This document shows positions 1 to 11,442 of a DNA stretch of 64,000 nt, one piece after another (position 1 is the first letter of the stretch; the number at the start of each line of letters is the position of its first letter). Made by a program: the position numbers and the translations under genes. The notes beneath the pieces are model-generated. The model was not told the origin of the DNA, did not search any database, and saw only the letters and a list, made by a program, of their open reading frames with translations. The stretch covers positions 4,030,001 to 4,094,000 of the forward strand of contig JAULSN010000001.1 in NCBI GenBank assembly GCA_033439765.1, in the 5' to 3' direction. The stretch comes from Lasiosphaeria ovina. Its lineage: Eukaryota > Ascomycota > Sordariomycetes > Sordariales > Lasiosphaeriaceae.

Positions 1-58
1 TTAATCTTTTTTTTTTCTTTATTCTTCTACTTTTAAAGGCCGAAGGTGCAAGACTTAC

Positions 59-170
59 GCCGCGTGCTGTACCCTACCAAGGTGCCCAGAGCAATGGGCA
101 GCAGGACGGAGACGGGCAAGTTGTTGAAGACGGCATCGGGAAGCGTGAGCTTCGGGAGGTACGTCGTCAT
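59..170 (-). CDS. TspO/MBR family (translocator protein-like), first exon only
   Basis: This is the N-terminal 37 residues of a membrane protein, cut by the left edge of the window. The start codon is the complement of 168-170. The exon ends at 59, immediately before a GTAAGT donor (complement of 53-58), leaving the frame in phase 1. The visible protein begins MTTYLPKLTLP and contains a hydrophobic stretch ending in ALGTLVGYSTR. From memory this matches the start of fungal TspO/MBR (peripheral benzodiazepine receptor-like) proteins, whose first transmembrane helix lies here. Family members are five-helix membrane proteins that bind tetrapyrroles or sterols, usually in mitochondrial or secretory membranes. 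The rest of the gene, including the tryptophan-rich helices that define the family, is outside the window, so the assignment rests on a short stretch. Confidence 0.55.
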
Positions 171-2227
171 GGTCGAGGTGGTGAGTCCCCCGCCGATCAC
201 TCGGATATATCGCGGTCTTAGAGGGGGAAGCTGCGTTGAGAGGGGGTTGAGACGGCTGGGAATCAAATGTTGTCTGCACCAGAGTAAGGACGTGAAAAAG
301 TGAAGTGCGCACAGCTTGGATGTGTACGTAAGTAAGGTAGGGAGTGATGATGATGACGACATGCTTTCCTTCCAAGGCTCGGGCCGATGATCCCATGCAG
401 GTACGGGTGTTTTTAGAAAGGCATGTTTCTTACCTCGCCGTTACAGGCTCAGCTGTTTCCGGGAACTGGTGTGGTAAAACAAATAGCGTGGATAATATTG
501 AGGCAACCTCTGAAGGCTCAAGTCTAAATCTTGAGTAACTCTTGGGAGTCATTCGCCAATTAATTCAGTGCTCAACACAAACAAGACATATATTGTCCCA
601 GGGGCATTGTATTTATATTGCTCTCTCCTGCTCTGATAGCGATATCGATATCACGCAACCAGACAGGCTACTCTCCCGACTGCCAAGGAGCCGGAGCACG
701 ATGTCATCCCAAGAACTCGATGCTCCGCGAGGTCCCCTCATTCCCAGATCGGGGCACTTGCAAGCCTCGGTTTCCGCCCGAAGCGGGATCAACCCCGCTG
801 GAGAAGGTACGAAGAGCACCGCTCCGAATATCTCGACTCTGAATTGTCGTCCCATCTTTCTGAAGAGAAAACTATCTAGTATTTCCGGCGATTCCATCGC
901 ATTGAATTTGAAAGCTGGACTCGGCGGCTGCCACGTCATTACCCCTGAATCAGACCATTGAACCGAGTACGTAAGTTCAGTCCAATTCCCGAATATTTGT
1001 TAGCGGGGGACTTTCCGAGATCCAAATGGCTTCAATGCCGTACTGCTCGCCCTAAATGGTTTTCGCCGAGGGCGGTGATAGCTATTGGAATGCCCTTGAG
1101 GTCCATCTTTGCCCTTCACATACCTACCAAATACTTTCCATGACTGGCCTATTTTGCTATAATATTGATTCTCCCCCAGTACCACACCAACAACCATTCA
1201 GGGGGACTGGGCTGAGAGCGGAGGTGCATGCTCCCCACGTTAATCCTAAAACAGCAAGGCGTGGCACCGGGCAGAGTGGACCCCTTGCGTGCGGCGAAAT
1301 CCCCACAGCTCCCTCCCGAGAACGTACGGTCCCAGCCAACAAAGCATCTCAGAGCTTCCGCATTCACGTGATTGAGAAAGGTGGCCGGACCCCCGAGAAG
1401 CGGGCGGCGATTGAGAACTCGCATCCATCCATCTTGAACCTGGCGCAGCCGCGATTTCACGAGGTCAACCTCGACGCGCGCACGTTCGCTGCTTGAGGAG
1501 TCGCACAGCTCGCACTCCATGTAATTGTTCGTTCCGCCTTCTCTTTCTCTTATTCTTCTTTTTTCTTTTCTTCGGAAGGGTTTCTTTTCTATCTTGTATT
1601 GGGTACCTGCACCTTGTCCGTTACGGGATTACACTTGATCCAGCTGCTGGACGTTAGTTCCTACTTTCTTGTCATCGTCGTCAGTCGTCGTCCGACTCGC
1701 CCTACTCCTCCACCTCGTCTTTGCCTCTGCCTCTCCATCAATTGTCGCTGTCAGCGCAGCCCCCTCATCATCTGCCTTTGTTGGCTTGGGTTCTCCCCAG
1801 TGCGCCCGGCGGCTTCATGCGCCCAGCTGTCTGTCCCGGTCGCCTCTGCCCCATTGTCGATATCAACCTGTGTCCTCTTCTACCCATATTTGCTTCATCT
1901 CAGCCAGCCGCCAGAATTATCTTTCTAACCGCAATCATGTCGCCAAATAGTGGACACCATCTACGAGCAAGCATCCGTCCAATTTCCGGCATCACTTAGC
2001 AAGCAGCAAACACGGCCCCGCGCCTGGGCGCAACCGGATTTCAGCAGTCTCATACCCATTCCGCCGCCGCCGTGCTGACGACACGCGCTGCTCTCGTCGC
2101 CCGTTGTCTTTCGCGCATTCCCTCTTTTCTGATCCGCCACTACCAAAAAGGTCTCGGACTCAGCCGGCGCCATTTTTAGACCCGAGGTTAATGCCAACCA
2201 CGGCACGCTATCAGTGCTTCGACTGTC
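171..2227. other. Intergenic: divergent upstream regions of the TspO-like gene and ARS2
   Basis: No coding region is supported here. The stretch holds the 5' regions of two divergently transcribed genes. About 982-1193 is one copy of a diverged dispersed repeat (separate entry). From about 1540 to 2227 the plus strand is pyrimidine-rich with many TCTTTT and CCTCC runs, typical of a fungal promoter and 5' leader, and probably belongs to the ARS2 homologue. The open frames present have no recognisable protein character. Confidence 0.6.
982..1193 (+). repeat. Diverged dispersed repeat, copy 1 (partner at 25894-26097)
   Basis: The stretch aligns by eye along its whole length with 25894-26097 in the same orientation. 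Both copies start at CCAAT(T/C)CC and end at CCAACAA. Over the first ~43 aligned bases I count eight transitions and one transversion. That bias fits RIP or deamination of a once-identical repeat. No coding potential or terminal repeats were recognised, so it could be a relic of a transposon end or a solo LTR. Confidence 0.6.
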
Positions 2228-5094
2228 ATGGACTCATTCAATTATCGGGACGCGCCTGCCCGCTCGCCTGGCGACCGAGGCTGGAGTGCCCGCGACGATC
2301 CCAGGATCAAAGAGGAGAGAGGATCTGATGGTTTCTACCGTGGCGGTAGATCTCCTGGTGCGTAATACACACCTGTCATTCTCGTGTCCCTGCACTACTT
2401 CAGGGCCGTATGGGACGCTTGTGTTTTTGTATTGTCGATTGTCTTGTCGCCTGATGTTTCTTCCACTCCTGCCTACACATGCTTACCTGTCTCTTTAGGT
2501 CCCGATCGTAGCCGCCGGCGGTCGCGCTCTCCCCTTGCTGTCGATAGGTATGAGCCGAGAGCGCGAGCCCGAGACGAATATGCCGGCACTCGGGATAGAG
2601 ATGACCGCCCTCGCCGTATTGGCTCACCGCCTGCCAATATCGATCGTTATGTGCCAGGCCAGGAAAGTGCACCTGCACAGCCTCTGACTAACCCCATTCC
2701 CGACCCAATCAAGCTTTCTTATCAGGTTGGATTCTCCTACTTCGGCGAGTGGTGGCGTGCCAATGAGAAAATCAAGGAGGAGAAGGAACGCCAGCGAACA
2801 GGCCGTCGCCGTGAGCCTGACCGTGTCCGCGGGCAGCGTGAGATTCTAGAGGAGCGGGACAAGGAAAAGGCTCGGATCCAAGCCGCGTACGATTCGTACA
2901 AGGAAGATCTCCAAGGAAAAATGGCCCAAACATTCGTTAAACAACACAAGGAGGAACAATGGTTCAGAGAGCGCTATGTCCCTGAGATCAGGGATGGATT
3001 TAAAGCGAAGCTGAACGAATTTCGTCGTGGCGCCTACACCCAGTGGGAACAGGACCTGGAGTCGGGGACATTTGACGAGTTTTCCCTGGAAGGTATCCCG
3101 AAAAGCGAGAGCAACGGCGCTGGCGGCATTGTCGAAAAGGAGGAGGGCGAAGCAACTGCCGCAAACGAGGTTCTTGGAGTTGGCGACCTGGTTCCTACCA
3201 ACAACGCCGACATCAGAGACGAGAATCTATTTCAACCAACCCTCCTCATCAAGACTATTGCGCCTTCCGTCAGCCGTCATAACTTGGAGGCCTTTTGCAA
3301 GGAGCATCTTGGCGAGGAAGAGGGTGGCTTTAAGTGGCTGTCTCTTAGTGACCCGAACCCAAGCAAGCGATTTCACCGAATCGGCTGGATCATGCTGCAT
3401 CCAGCTGCAGAGGCGCCTGGTTCTGGAGGTCTAGAGAGTGTCACTGAGGAGCAGGAAGAAGGGTTTATCCCAACAACCCCTGCTCCCGTCTCAACTGCCG
3501 ACAAGGCTCTTGAGGCAATAAACGGCAAGACGGTCAAGGATGAGCAACGAGGAGATTTCACTTGCCACGTCGGTGTTCACAACCCCCCAACGAATCCTAG
3601 AAAAAAGGCATTGTGGGATCTCTTCTCGGCGCCAGAGCGCATCGTAAAAGACCTCGATCTTGTCAAGCGCCTTGTCAACAAATTTGAAGAGGATTTTGGA
3701 TCCGACTTCAACGCTACCCTTAAAATTGTTGAGCGCGTTGAAGATCTCAAAAACGCCGGACGTCTGCAACCTGTTTTGTCGAGCCCAACCGTCAAGAAGC
3801 CCAAAAAGAACCTTGCGGTTGGAATGGACGAGGCTGTCGAGGACGGAGAAGAGCTGGCTGATATGGAAGTCGACGACGAAGAAGAGGAGGGTGCCGTTGA
3901 CGATGAGGTTGACGATGAAGACCTCCTTGTCAAGAAGAAGGAACTGGATCTTATGATCGAGTATCTCCGGCGTGTCTTCAACTTCTGCTTTTTCTGCGTC
4001 TTTGAGAGCGACTCGATCCACGAGTTGACCCGCAAGTGCCCCGGCGGGCATCTCCGTCGGCCGCGGAGCACTCTGTCGTCGACGGCTAAAGCTGTTGCCC
4101 GAGCCAGCGCGCTTGGCGAACCTTTTCCATCCAAAAAGCGCAAAGAAGCTGAGGATCTCGAGGAGGGCGAGGCCCCTGAGGCGGACCGCAAGTTTCGCAC
4201 TTCGTCCAAAACAGAACAACAGCTCCAACGGGCGTATAACTGGGTGAAAACATTTGAGGACAAAATCATGCAAATCCTCGATCCTGAATCAGTTGACATT
4301 CGAAAACTCGGTGGAAAGCCGATCGAAGACGCGCTCAATGAAGAGTTTGTCAAGCACGTCAAGCAAGAAGATGAACATAAATGGCGGTGCAAAGTCCCAG
4401 ACTGCACAAAGCTATTTAAGGAGGAGCATTTCTGGAGGAAGCATGTGGAAAAACGCCATGCTGAGTGGCTAGACAAGCTCAAGGAAGAGGTAAGACAGCC
4501 GCCACAATATTCCATGCTCTTCGATGCCGACTAACTTTGATATAGTTTGAGTTGGTCAATGCTTATATCATTGATCCTGCACACATTGCCCCGTCCCGCA
4601 CCGACGCAAACTCGAACGGACACTTCCCCCCTACGAACGGGCAGACGCCAACAGGCACGCCGCGTGGCTTCAACCTCTCCAACTATGCCATGAACAACAT
4701 GATTGGTTTTCCTAACTTTGCCGCAATGTCCATGTTCACACCAAACTTGCTGGGCGCCCCCCCTCTGGGAGCGGCCCCTGGTTGGCACGCCCCTGGTGGT
4801 GATGATCGTGGCGTCGGTCCCGTCCGCCGCGGCGGACCGATGGGAGGACCGGGAGGCCGTTTCCAGAACCGTACGGGTCCTTATGAACGCCGACCAAACC
4901 CGCGCTATGCGCCAGACGTTGGTGTAGCTAGCGCAATGGGCGGACGAGGCCGACCGGGCCCAGCCAACCGATGGGGTGACGGTGCCGGCGGCGCTGCCAT
5001 GGGACCACGCGAGGCAGTACAGGGGCGAACCATTAAAAGCTACGAAGATCTTGATCAGGTTTCAAGCGGTGGCGGTGGGGAGCTCAACTACTAG
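2228..5094 (+). CDS. ARS2: ARS2/SERRATE homologue (nuclear cap-binding complex partner), C2H2 zinc finger
   Basis: Three exons: 2228-2357, 2499-4489 and 4546-5094, giving 889 residues. The order matches Ars2. An Arg/Ser/Asp-rich N-terminus is followed by the N-terminal helical domain (about 115-265, containing GFSYFGEWWRAN). Next come an RRM-like region (about 285-405) and an acidic stretch (about 500-525). The hallmark segment EYLRRVFNFCFFCVFES is near 530, a C2H2 zinc finger (CKVPDC...HVEKRH) at about 672-696, and the tail is Gly/Arg-rich. The final residues contain SYEDLD, resembling the Ars2 C-terminal motif that contacts the cap-binding complex. Family members link capped RNA to 3' processing, export or exosome decay in the nucleus. 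The start was chosen because exon 1 joins in frame across a GTGCGT donor and is basic, like other Ars2 N-termini. Confidence 0.9.
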
Positions 5095-5999
5095 AATTCG
5101 CAGTTTGTTTATCCAGTTTGGGAAAGCCCCGACTTGGTGAATGGCCCCCGAATGTCTTGCGGGTTGGAGTACTTTTCTGAGATGGTAATAGTCAAGGGGT
5201 GTGGCTAAGAATATTTCATGATCATGGTGCGGTGATAGGCGTTTAAGGCGTTCCATATACGCAGTTCGTCTTGCCTTTCTCCTTTTGCTGCTAAAGACAC
5301 TTATTTTCAAAGGCCACGATGAGAGCAGGCGAGAGGGAGACGAGATGAAGGCGAGAGTATCGCGAATTTGAAGCGCAGAAGGAAATTGCCGGCGGACGCT
5401 CTGGTACACAGTTGCGGCGGGCTTGGTTTTTTCGCTTTTTTTCATTTTGTTATTTATGTACTTTTCTAGTCTCTGAGGGGGTTTAACTTTCCCCTCCCAG
5501 GCTTTGAGTTTATTCGAGTATCCGTAGGTAGGTAGGTAGATTAGGAGGAGTGCGTGCCGTCATGTATTATTACAAAATATACATTCTAGAGAAAACTATC
5601 CTCATACCAAGCATGTTTTAAAAAAGAAGAAGGAAAGATAAGGTGTAGGAATTACCGATCAATCAGGCTCATGCGGCTGCAGGGCTGTGATTGGTCGACA
5701 GGGAAAACAAGTGGGGAACCACCAATGCGCAGGGCACATACGCCCTGCACGTGACGCCAAGCGCACGGGCCACACGTGCGCAAGCACGTGATCAACCCCC
5801 ACCAAATGCGCCCGCATCCTGTCCTCGTAGTTCGTGATCCTTTTACATAGACCAGAGATAAATGAACATACCACCAGTCTCCCAACCATCCCTTTCGCAA
5901 CGGTTACTATAGTGACTATTATGAATGACCTTGTCATTCTAACAAAGGAAAGGGAAAGAAACTCTGGAAAACTAATAGCACTCCCAACTGCGAATTTTC
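5095..5999. other. Intergenic: 3' region of ARS2 up to the tRNA
   Basis: No gene is supported. The first few hundred bases are probably the ARS2 3' untranslated region. A short (TAGG)n tract lies near 5525-5540. The plus strand at 5740-5800 carries several CACGTG-like motifs (CACGTGACG, CACACGTGC, CACGTGATC), possible bHLH sites, but with no obvious target gene. Confidence 0.5.
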
Positions 6000-6005
6000 A
6001 AAAAA
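6000..6005 (-). terminator. RNA polymerase III terminator of tRNA-Gly
   Basis: A run of six T on the minus strand (six A at 6000-6005 on plus) begins a few bases after the tRNA 3' end. This is the standard Pol III stop signal. Confidence 0.75.
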
Positions 6006-6009
6006 GGGA

Positions 6010-6093
6010 TGCGTCAGCCGCGAATCGAATGCGGGGCCCACCGAATCTGTATACAGAGGGCAACGATGGATTTTACCACTAAACCACTGACGC
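6010..6093 (-). tRNA. tRNA-Gly (anticodon GCC) with a 13-nt intron
   Basis: The acceptor stem GCGTCAG pairs with CTGACGC. The D arm (A-box-like TGGTTTAGTGG) and the anticodon stem CATCG/CGGTG are intact. The anticodon GCC lies at complement 6059-6061. The anticodon loop is 20 nt instead of 7. The extra 13 nt contains the perfect palindrome TCTGTATACAGA, as expected for a nuclear tRNA intron after position 37. Without it the molecule is 71 nt including the discriminator A, the usual size for tRNA-Gly. Two oddities: the innermost T-stem pair is A53-C61 (complement of t6030) instead of the near-universal G53-C61, and position 37 would be C, not a purine, if the intron sits canonically. A Pol III terminator follows, so it is probably transcribed. 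Confidence 0.82.
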
Positions 6094-6517
6094 TGTTGTG
6101 TTTTGGGTGCTGTCGAGAGTGGACTGCTCTATCGTGGGTCTTGACTAGGATGTGGGAGGGAGGGTTCTTTGTGACTTAGTCCAGCACGAGGTTTGAGGTC
6201 TGGTTCATCAGCCAAAACCCGCTTCCGAGGTGGTGCTTTTCGGCTGGCTCCTCACGTGGCTGGCTGTAAAGTACACAAACCTCGCTAGCTTCTCTTCCGC
6301 AATGGCATACACAAATGGGGACTAACGAGTTAGGTGCTTTGGTTACACATATTGTTATTTTGCTAGAGTCCCATGATTGGGATATGGCTTGGGCTACGTT
6401 AATCATGCAACCCTCGCTATCCACCTATTTATGGGAAAGTAGACCTGCTAGCGCGCTATCTGCCCCGATTATGGCATCCTATGTTGTAACTCCCTTCTCC
6501 TTTATTTATGACATTCT
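6094..6517. other. Intergenic: upstream of tRNA-Gly and 3' region of CCT4
   Basis: No gene is supported. The stretch lies between the 5' side of the minus-strand tRNA and the stop codon of minus-strand CCT4, and probably holds the CCT4 3' untranslated region. Confidence 0.5.
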
Positions 6518-8276
6518 TTACCTGCTCAAGGCAATATCATCAATACGCAGAATCATCTTGACAGTCTCGGCTGCCAGCTCAATAGCGCTGGTGCTGACAA
6601 GCAGCGGCTGTAGCACATTCTCCTTGACAATATTCGAATTGACACCGCCGCTCTTGATGCTGACGCCGGCATTCTTCTCACCGAGCTCATGGCGATAACG
6701 CAGGTCCGTCACGACCTTGATGCTGTTAAGCCCGGCGTTCTCGGCCAGGGTGGTCGGGATCACCTCCATGGCATCAGCAAAGGCCTTCCAGCAAATGGCC
6801 TCGGTGCCGCTGAGGACGCGCGACTGCTTGCTGATCTGGGCGGCAATCTCAATCTCGGCAGCGCCACCGCCGGCAATGAGGGCCTTCTTCTTCACCAGGC
6901 ACCGCACCACACACAGGGCGTCGTGCAGCGACCGCTCGGCCTCGTCAAGAATCAGATTGTTGGCGCCGCGCACCACCACCGACACAGTCTTGCCGGCCGA
7001 CTTGGTGCCCAGGACCTTGACCATGCGACTGCCCGAGCTGTGCACCTCCTCCACCAGGTCCGCCGATCCCAGCTTATCCTCGGTGAAGCTGTCGATGTCG
7101 GCGATGGGCTTACACCCGGTTGACTTGCAGATGAACTCGACCTCGTCGCGCTCAATGTCCTTGACGGCCAAGATTCCCAGGCGCTGCAAAAAGTGCAGCG
7201 ACAGGTCGTTGACAGCGTCGCGGAGGATCGACTTTTGGATCAAGAGGACATTGCACTTGGCCTTCTTGATCTTCTTGACCATGTTCAACAGGTACATGCG
7301 CTCCTCCTTGACGATTCTGTCCATCTGGCGGTAGTCGTTTACCGAGATGGAGTTCTCCATGTCGGGCTTGGGGGGGCTCAGCTGGAACTGAATTAGGCCA
7401 ATCCGGGCCTTCTCCATCCTCGCGGGTCCGCCGGCGCTCTTAACCACGGGCTGTGTAAGAACAAGACCGTCAACCAGCTCGCTGTCCTCTATCGTGCCGC
7501 CGACCTTCTTGATGATACGAATGTTCTTGAGGTCAACGTTGGTGGCCGTCTTGATGTCTATAGTCTTGGTTACAGCGTTGACAGCCATGGGGCCCAGGAG
7601 GTTCGAGTATTGGGAGACAATCTTGGACGAGAGGGACGTGTTGGCAGCCTGCAGGAGGGCGGCGGTATCTGTGAGCGAGATGGGGTGCGACATGTCGTGT
7701 AGAACCTCGACCGCGGCGGCTGCTGCCCTCTGGAAGGCCTCTGAGATGACCGAGGGATGGATGCCCTTGGACAATAACCTGTCAGCGGCGCCTAGAAGGC
7801 TGCCGCAGATGACTACGACTGAGGTTGTACCATCACCAGCCTCAACGTCCTGGGCGTTGGAGAGCTGAACCAGCATCTTGGCGGTAGGGTGCAACACCGA
7901 CATGCTCTTGAGCATGGTGCTGCCGTCGTTGGTAATTATGGTCTCGCCTCTGCCACTCCTAATCATCTTGTCCATGCCCCTGGGGCCTAGCGATGTCCTG
8001 ATGGCATCGGCAACGGCTGTAAGGTGGGGTAGGGTGCCAAGTCGTCAGTACATATCACAATATAGTAGCGTAACGAACATGGTAAGACAGTGCAGCGCAT
8101 ACCTCTAGCAGCGACGATGTTTGCAGACCGTACGGCCAATGGCTTCTCCTTGTCCTATTGCTTGAGCGGTTAGCGAGAGAGCTCCTTGCGACGAGAGTGC
8201 ACCGCACCGCACCGTATGGAACCAAACTTACACGGAACGTCGCATTTCCTCCTGCGCTGGCGGCTACTGTCGCCAT
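6518..8276 (-). CDS. CCT4: Chaperonin TRiC/CCT subunit delta
   Basis: Exons on the minus strand: 8276-8232, 8154-8103 and 8016-6518, giving 531 residues, close to the family's usual ~530. CCT4 is one of eight related subunits of the cytosolic TRiC/CCT ring, which folds actin, tubulin and many WD-repeat proteins using ATP. Group II chaperonin signatures are in place: LGPRGMDKM near 42-50, NDGSTML near 62 and the phosphate-binding loop GDGTTS at 93-98. The glycine-rich GGGAAEIE segment is toward the C-terminus. The delta assignment comes from overall resemblance to remembered CCT4, including the start [15 protein letters not shown] and the [16 protein letters not shown] segment. The first two coding exons are only 45 and 52 nt. 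The gene is divergent from RPT1. Confidence 0.95.
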
Positions 8277-8840
8277 ATTGTAAATCTTTAGGTGGTCAAA
8301 TGCCGGGCAAGGTGATCAAGAGCAGGGCGTGTCGAGTAGTCGCGACGGCTAGGCCCTAAGGGTTGTGCTATTGTGTTGACGCTGTAGGTAGCCCTCTTTG
8401 ATATCTACGCGTGCGTATTAATTAGGTACTCATCAAGGTGGGACTGGAATTTTTTGTCGGCTAGAGTTCTTCCCCCCCTTTAGAGCTACGGCCCCCGGTC
8501 ACCGCCAAGCTTTATGTGCCAAAGTAGCACCGGGCTAGCCACTTTGGGCTAGTTGGCTTTCAGCCTCGCAGCAAGCTTTGGCCTGGTCTGGCGCGCCTCA
8601 AGGCAGGCAGCATGGATTACGGAACAGCTTCCTCTGCATTCGGTGCTTGTTGCTTCCCCATCCTTGCCGTCGCTCCGCTTAACCACTCTACTCAACCAAC
8701 TCTCTTACATCCACCCAACCGCGCCCAAACAATCCGACACATTAGCACAGCAGCTCAATTATACCTACTTTGCTGCCGATTGTGCAGCGAACTTGGTTGG
8801 TGCTGGATTAGCGACTTAGCGATTTCCGCCCGTTGTCATC
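8277..8840. promoter_or_regulatory. Shared 564-bp divergent promoter region of CCT4 and RPT1
   Basis: The two start codons face away from each other and are 564 bp apart, so both promoters and leaders must lie here. No TATA box or known proteostasis element was identified with confidence. The stretch GGTGGTCAAA at 8291-8300 is close to, but not, the proteasome-associated element GGTGGCAAA. Confidence 0.55.
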
Positions 8841-10411
8841 ATGGTACGTCCTGTGTGCCCTTTCCATCGAAATCCAGGTCGACGTCTGGCCCACGCTGTC
8901 TGTTGTCTTCTACATCCACTGACAGGTTTTGTTTAGCCTTCCGCTACGGGACAAAACTGGGAGAAGTACAAGAAGGAATTCGCCGACGACGAAATCGAGG
9001 AGAAGAAGATCACTCCTCTCTCAGATGAGTTAGTCACTCCTCCGGCCCAACCACGCTCTGCCTGCCTGCCATATAGCTAACACCGCGAAGGGATATCCAA
9101 GTACTCAAGACGTATGGGGCTGCGCCATATGGAGCAGCTATCAAGAAACTGGAGCAACAAATAAAGGAGAAGCAGCAGAGTGTGGATGAGAAGATTGGAG
9201 TCAAGGTACGAGGCTGCTTGATCCGCGACTGGTGTCTCCCTGCGGTAGCAAACACCATGATATCTAGTATGCTCAACTAACACGCCATTCCACTACTCTA
9301 GGAATCAGACACTGGCCTCGCGCCCCCTCACCTTTGGGATGTGGACGCCGATCGCCAGAGAATGTCAGAAGAGCAGCCGCTTCAAGTAGCTCGCTGCACC
9401 AAGATTATCGCCGACGAGAAGGACGAATCGAAGAGCAAATACGTCATCAATGTTAAGCAAATTGCCAAGTTTGTGGTGCAGCTTGGAGAACGCGTCAGTC
9501 CCACAGACATCGAGGAAGGGATGCGTGTCGGCGTCGACCGCAACAAGTATCAGATCCTCTTACCGTTGCCGCCTAAAATCGACGCCAGTGTCACCATGAT
9601 GACAGTCGAGGAGAAGCCCGATGTCACATACGGCGACGTTGGTGGTTGCAAAGAGCAGGTGGAGAAGCTGCGTGAGGTGGTTGAGATGCCGCTGCTGTCA
9701 CCCGAGCGGTTTGGCGCACTGGGCATCGACCCTCCCAAGGGTGCGCTCTTGTATGGCCCCCCCGGTACCGGCAAGACCCTTTGCGCACGAGCTGTGGCCA
9801 ACCGGACCGATGCGACTTTCATCCGTGTCATCGGCAGCGAGCTGGTGCAAAAGTACGTGGGTGAGGGCGCCAGGATGGTTCGTGAACTCTTCGAGATGGC
9901 CCGGACAAAGAAAGCTTGCATCATCTTCTTTGACGAGATCGACGCGGTTGGCGGTGCACGATTTGACGATGGCGCCGGAGGTGATAATGAGGTGCAGAGA
10001 ACCATGTTGGAACTCATCACACAGTTGGACGGCTTCGATGCTCGAGGAAACATCAAGGTGATGTTCGCCACTAACCGACCGTCTACTTTGGATCCTGCCC
10101 TGATGCGACCTGGCCGTATCGACCGAAAGATCGAGTTCTCCCTTCCCGACCTCGAGGGCCGCGCCAACATTTTGAGGATCCACGCCAAGAGTATGTCTGT
10201 TGAACGGGACATCCGGTGGGAACTCATCTCACGGTTGTGCCCGAATGCCACTGGCGCCGAGCTGCGTAGTGTGTGCACTGAGGCGGGCATGTTTGCCATT
10301 CGCGCCAGGAGGAAGGTGGCTACAGAGAAAGACTTCCTAAGCGCCGTCGATAAGGTGATCAAGGGCAACTTGAAATTCAACTCGACTGCCGCGTATGCAC
10401 AATACAATTAG
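8841..10411 (+). CDS. RPT1: 26S proteasome regulatory ATPase RPT1 (PSMC2, subunit 7)
   Basis: Exons: 8841-8843, 8937-9028, 9091-9205 and 9302-10411, giving 439 residues, the normal length for Rpt1. The first coding exon is just the ATG, followed at once by GTACGT. Domains in order: an N-terminal coiled coil (about 40-70, rich in K, E and Q), an OB-fold segment ([13 protein letters not shown] onward) and an AAA+ domain. The latter has Walker A GPPGTGKT at 222-229, Walker B IIFFDEID at 277-284 and the arginine-finger region RPGRIDR near 339-345. Rpt1 belongs to the hexameric ATPase ring that unfolds and translocates ubiquitinated substrates into the 20S core. The Rpt1 identity, as against Rpt2-6, follows from [14 protein letters not shown] and [19 protein letters not shown] segments and the ending AQYN. 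Confidence 0.95.
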
Positions 10412-11442
10412 ACTTGTGTGAGAGCGGTGTTTAGCATTCGTCAGGGAGGAGAGTTGGTTTCTGTAGCAGAATGTATGATAGATATGAATGCTTGTCTGCT
10501 GGTCGCCGGTTCGTTAGAACCCACAGCCGGCCACATCATATAAGCCCAGCTTTGATATTCATGTTCCCGTATTACCTCGCAGCTAAAGTAGGTCCCTTTG
10601 TCTGATTTATCTGTAAGACCTTCTATTGAACACATGACAACACCCGACTACAACGAGTTCTTCGGTACTCTGTATTTCCAATGTCTACTATATAATACAA
10701 CAAGGGTGTAGATGTCAAGAAGTCAAACGGGACTACCGCTAATCTATCCAACATCGACACAATGGGATTTCCTTAAATCCTACATACTGTTAGGCCGATG
10801 GTCAGTACTGGGGATGATGTCTACTGATACAAAGCCGCAAGATGTGACAGAGTGTGTATACGCGTGTGTTTAGGTTATGCCTCGATAAGAAATACTTATG
10901 CAAGTACATTCTGATCAGTGGGTCGACCATCTTGGCCCCTTTCCAACGCGTCGGGTTGCCCAATGTCCGCAGAGTCATTCCATAAGTGTTTCGCTCTTGT
11001 AATCTCGCTCTCTCGGTAACAACTGCTGTTCGCAGAATTCCAGGCAGGCGGGAGCTGTGCCATTCTTTCTTTTTCTTCTTCTTCTCCTTTGTCGCTGTCG
11101 TCGTATCGACGCATATGTGTAGGCTATGCTGGTTCAATCATTATCATTGATCGTCGATCCATATCTTGGCGAGATCGATCTATTGTTCTGTCTAGGGTGT
11201 GATTTTTTTAGGGCGAGGCAATAGGGCCCAGGCAATCTAGTGATTCGAGCGAGTGCCTGGTTTATGCCGGTGAGGATCCCGCAGTTTGCTGTGTTCCCCT
11301 TCCCATCTCGCCGCCTTCGGGCGTCCAAAGATCCATCCAGAAACCGGCTTAACGTTCCCTCCTGGTAGTCGGCCATGTCCAAGGGTAGTGATGGTAGCCT
11401 GGTTGGTTGTTTGGTTGATGTAGCTGCGATATGGGGGCGGCT
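10412..11442. other. Intergenic between convergent genes (3' regions)
   Basis: No gene is supported. The stretch lies between the stop of RPT1 (plus) and the stop of the zinc protein at 11443 (minus), so it holds two 3' untranslated regions. The plus strand near 11070-11095 has a TTCTTTTTCTTCTTC pyrimidine tract. Confidence 0.5.

Noticed and set aside
3577..4515. 312-codon open frame on the minus strand opposite ARS2
   Set aside because: It is Ser/Arg-rich and follows from the codon composition of the well-supported plus-strand gene.
8291..8300. GGTGGTCAAA as a proteasome-associated control element
   Set aside because: It differs from GGTGGCAAA by an inserted base, and Rpn4-type control is not established for filamentous fungi.
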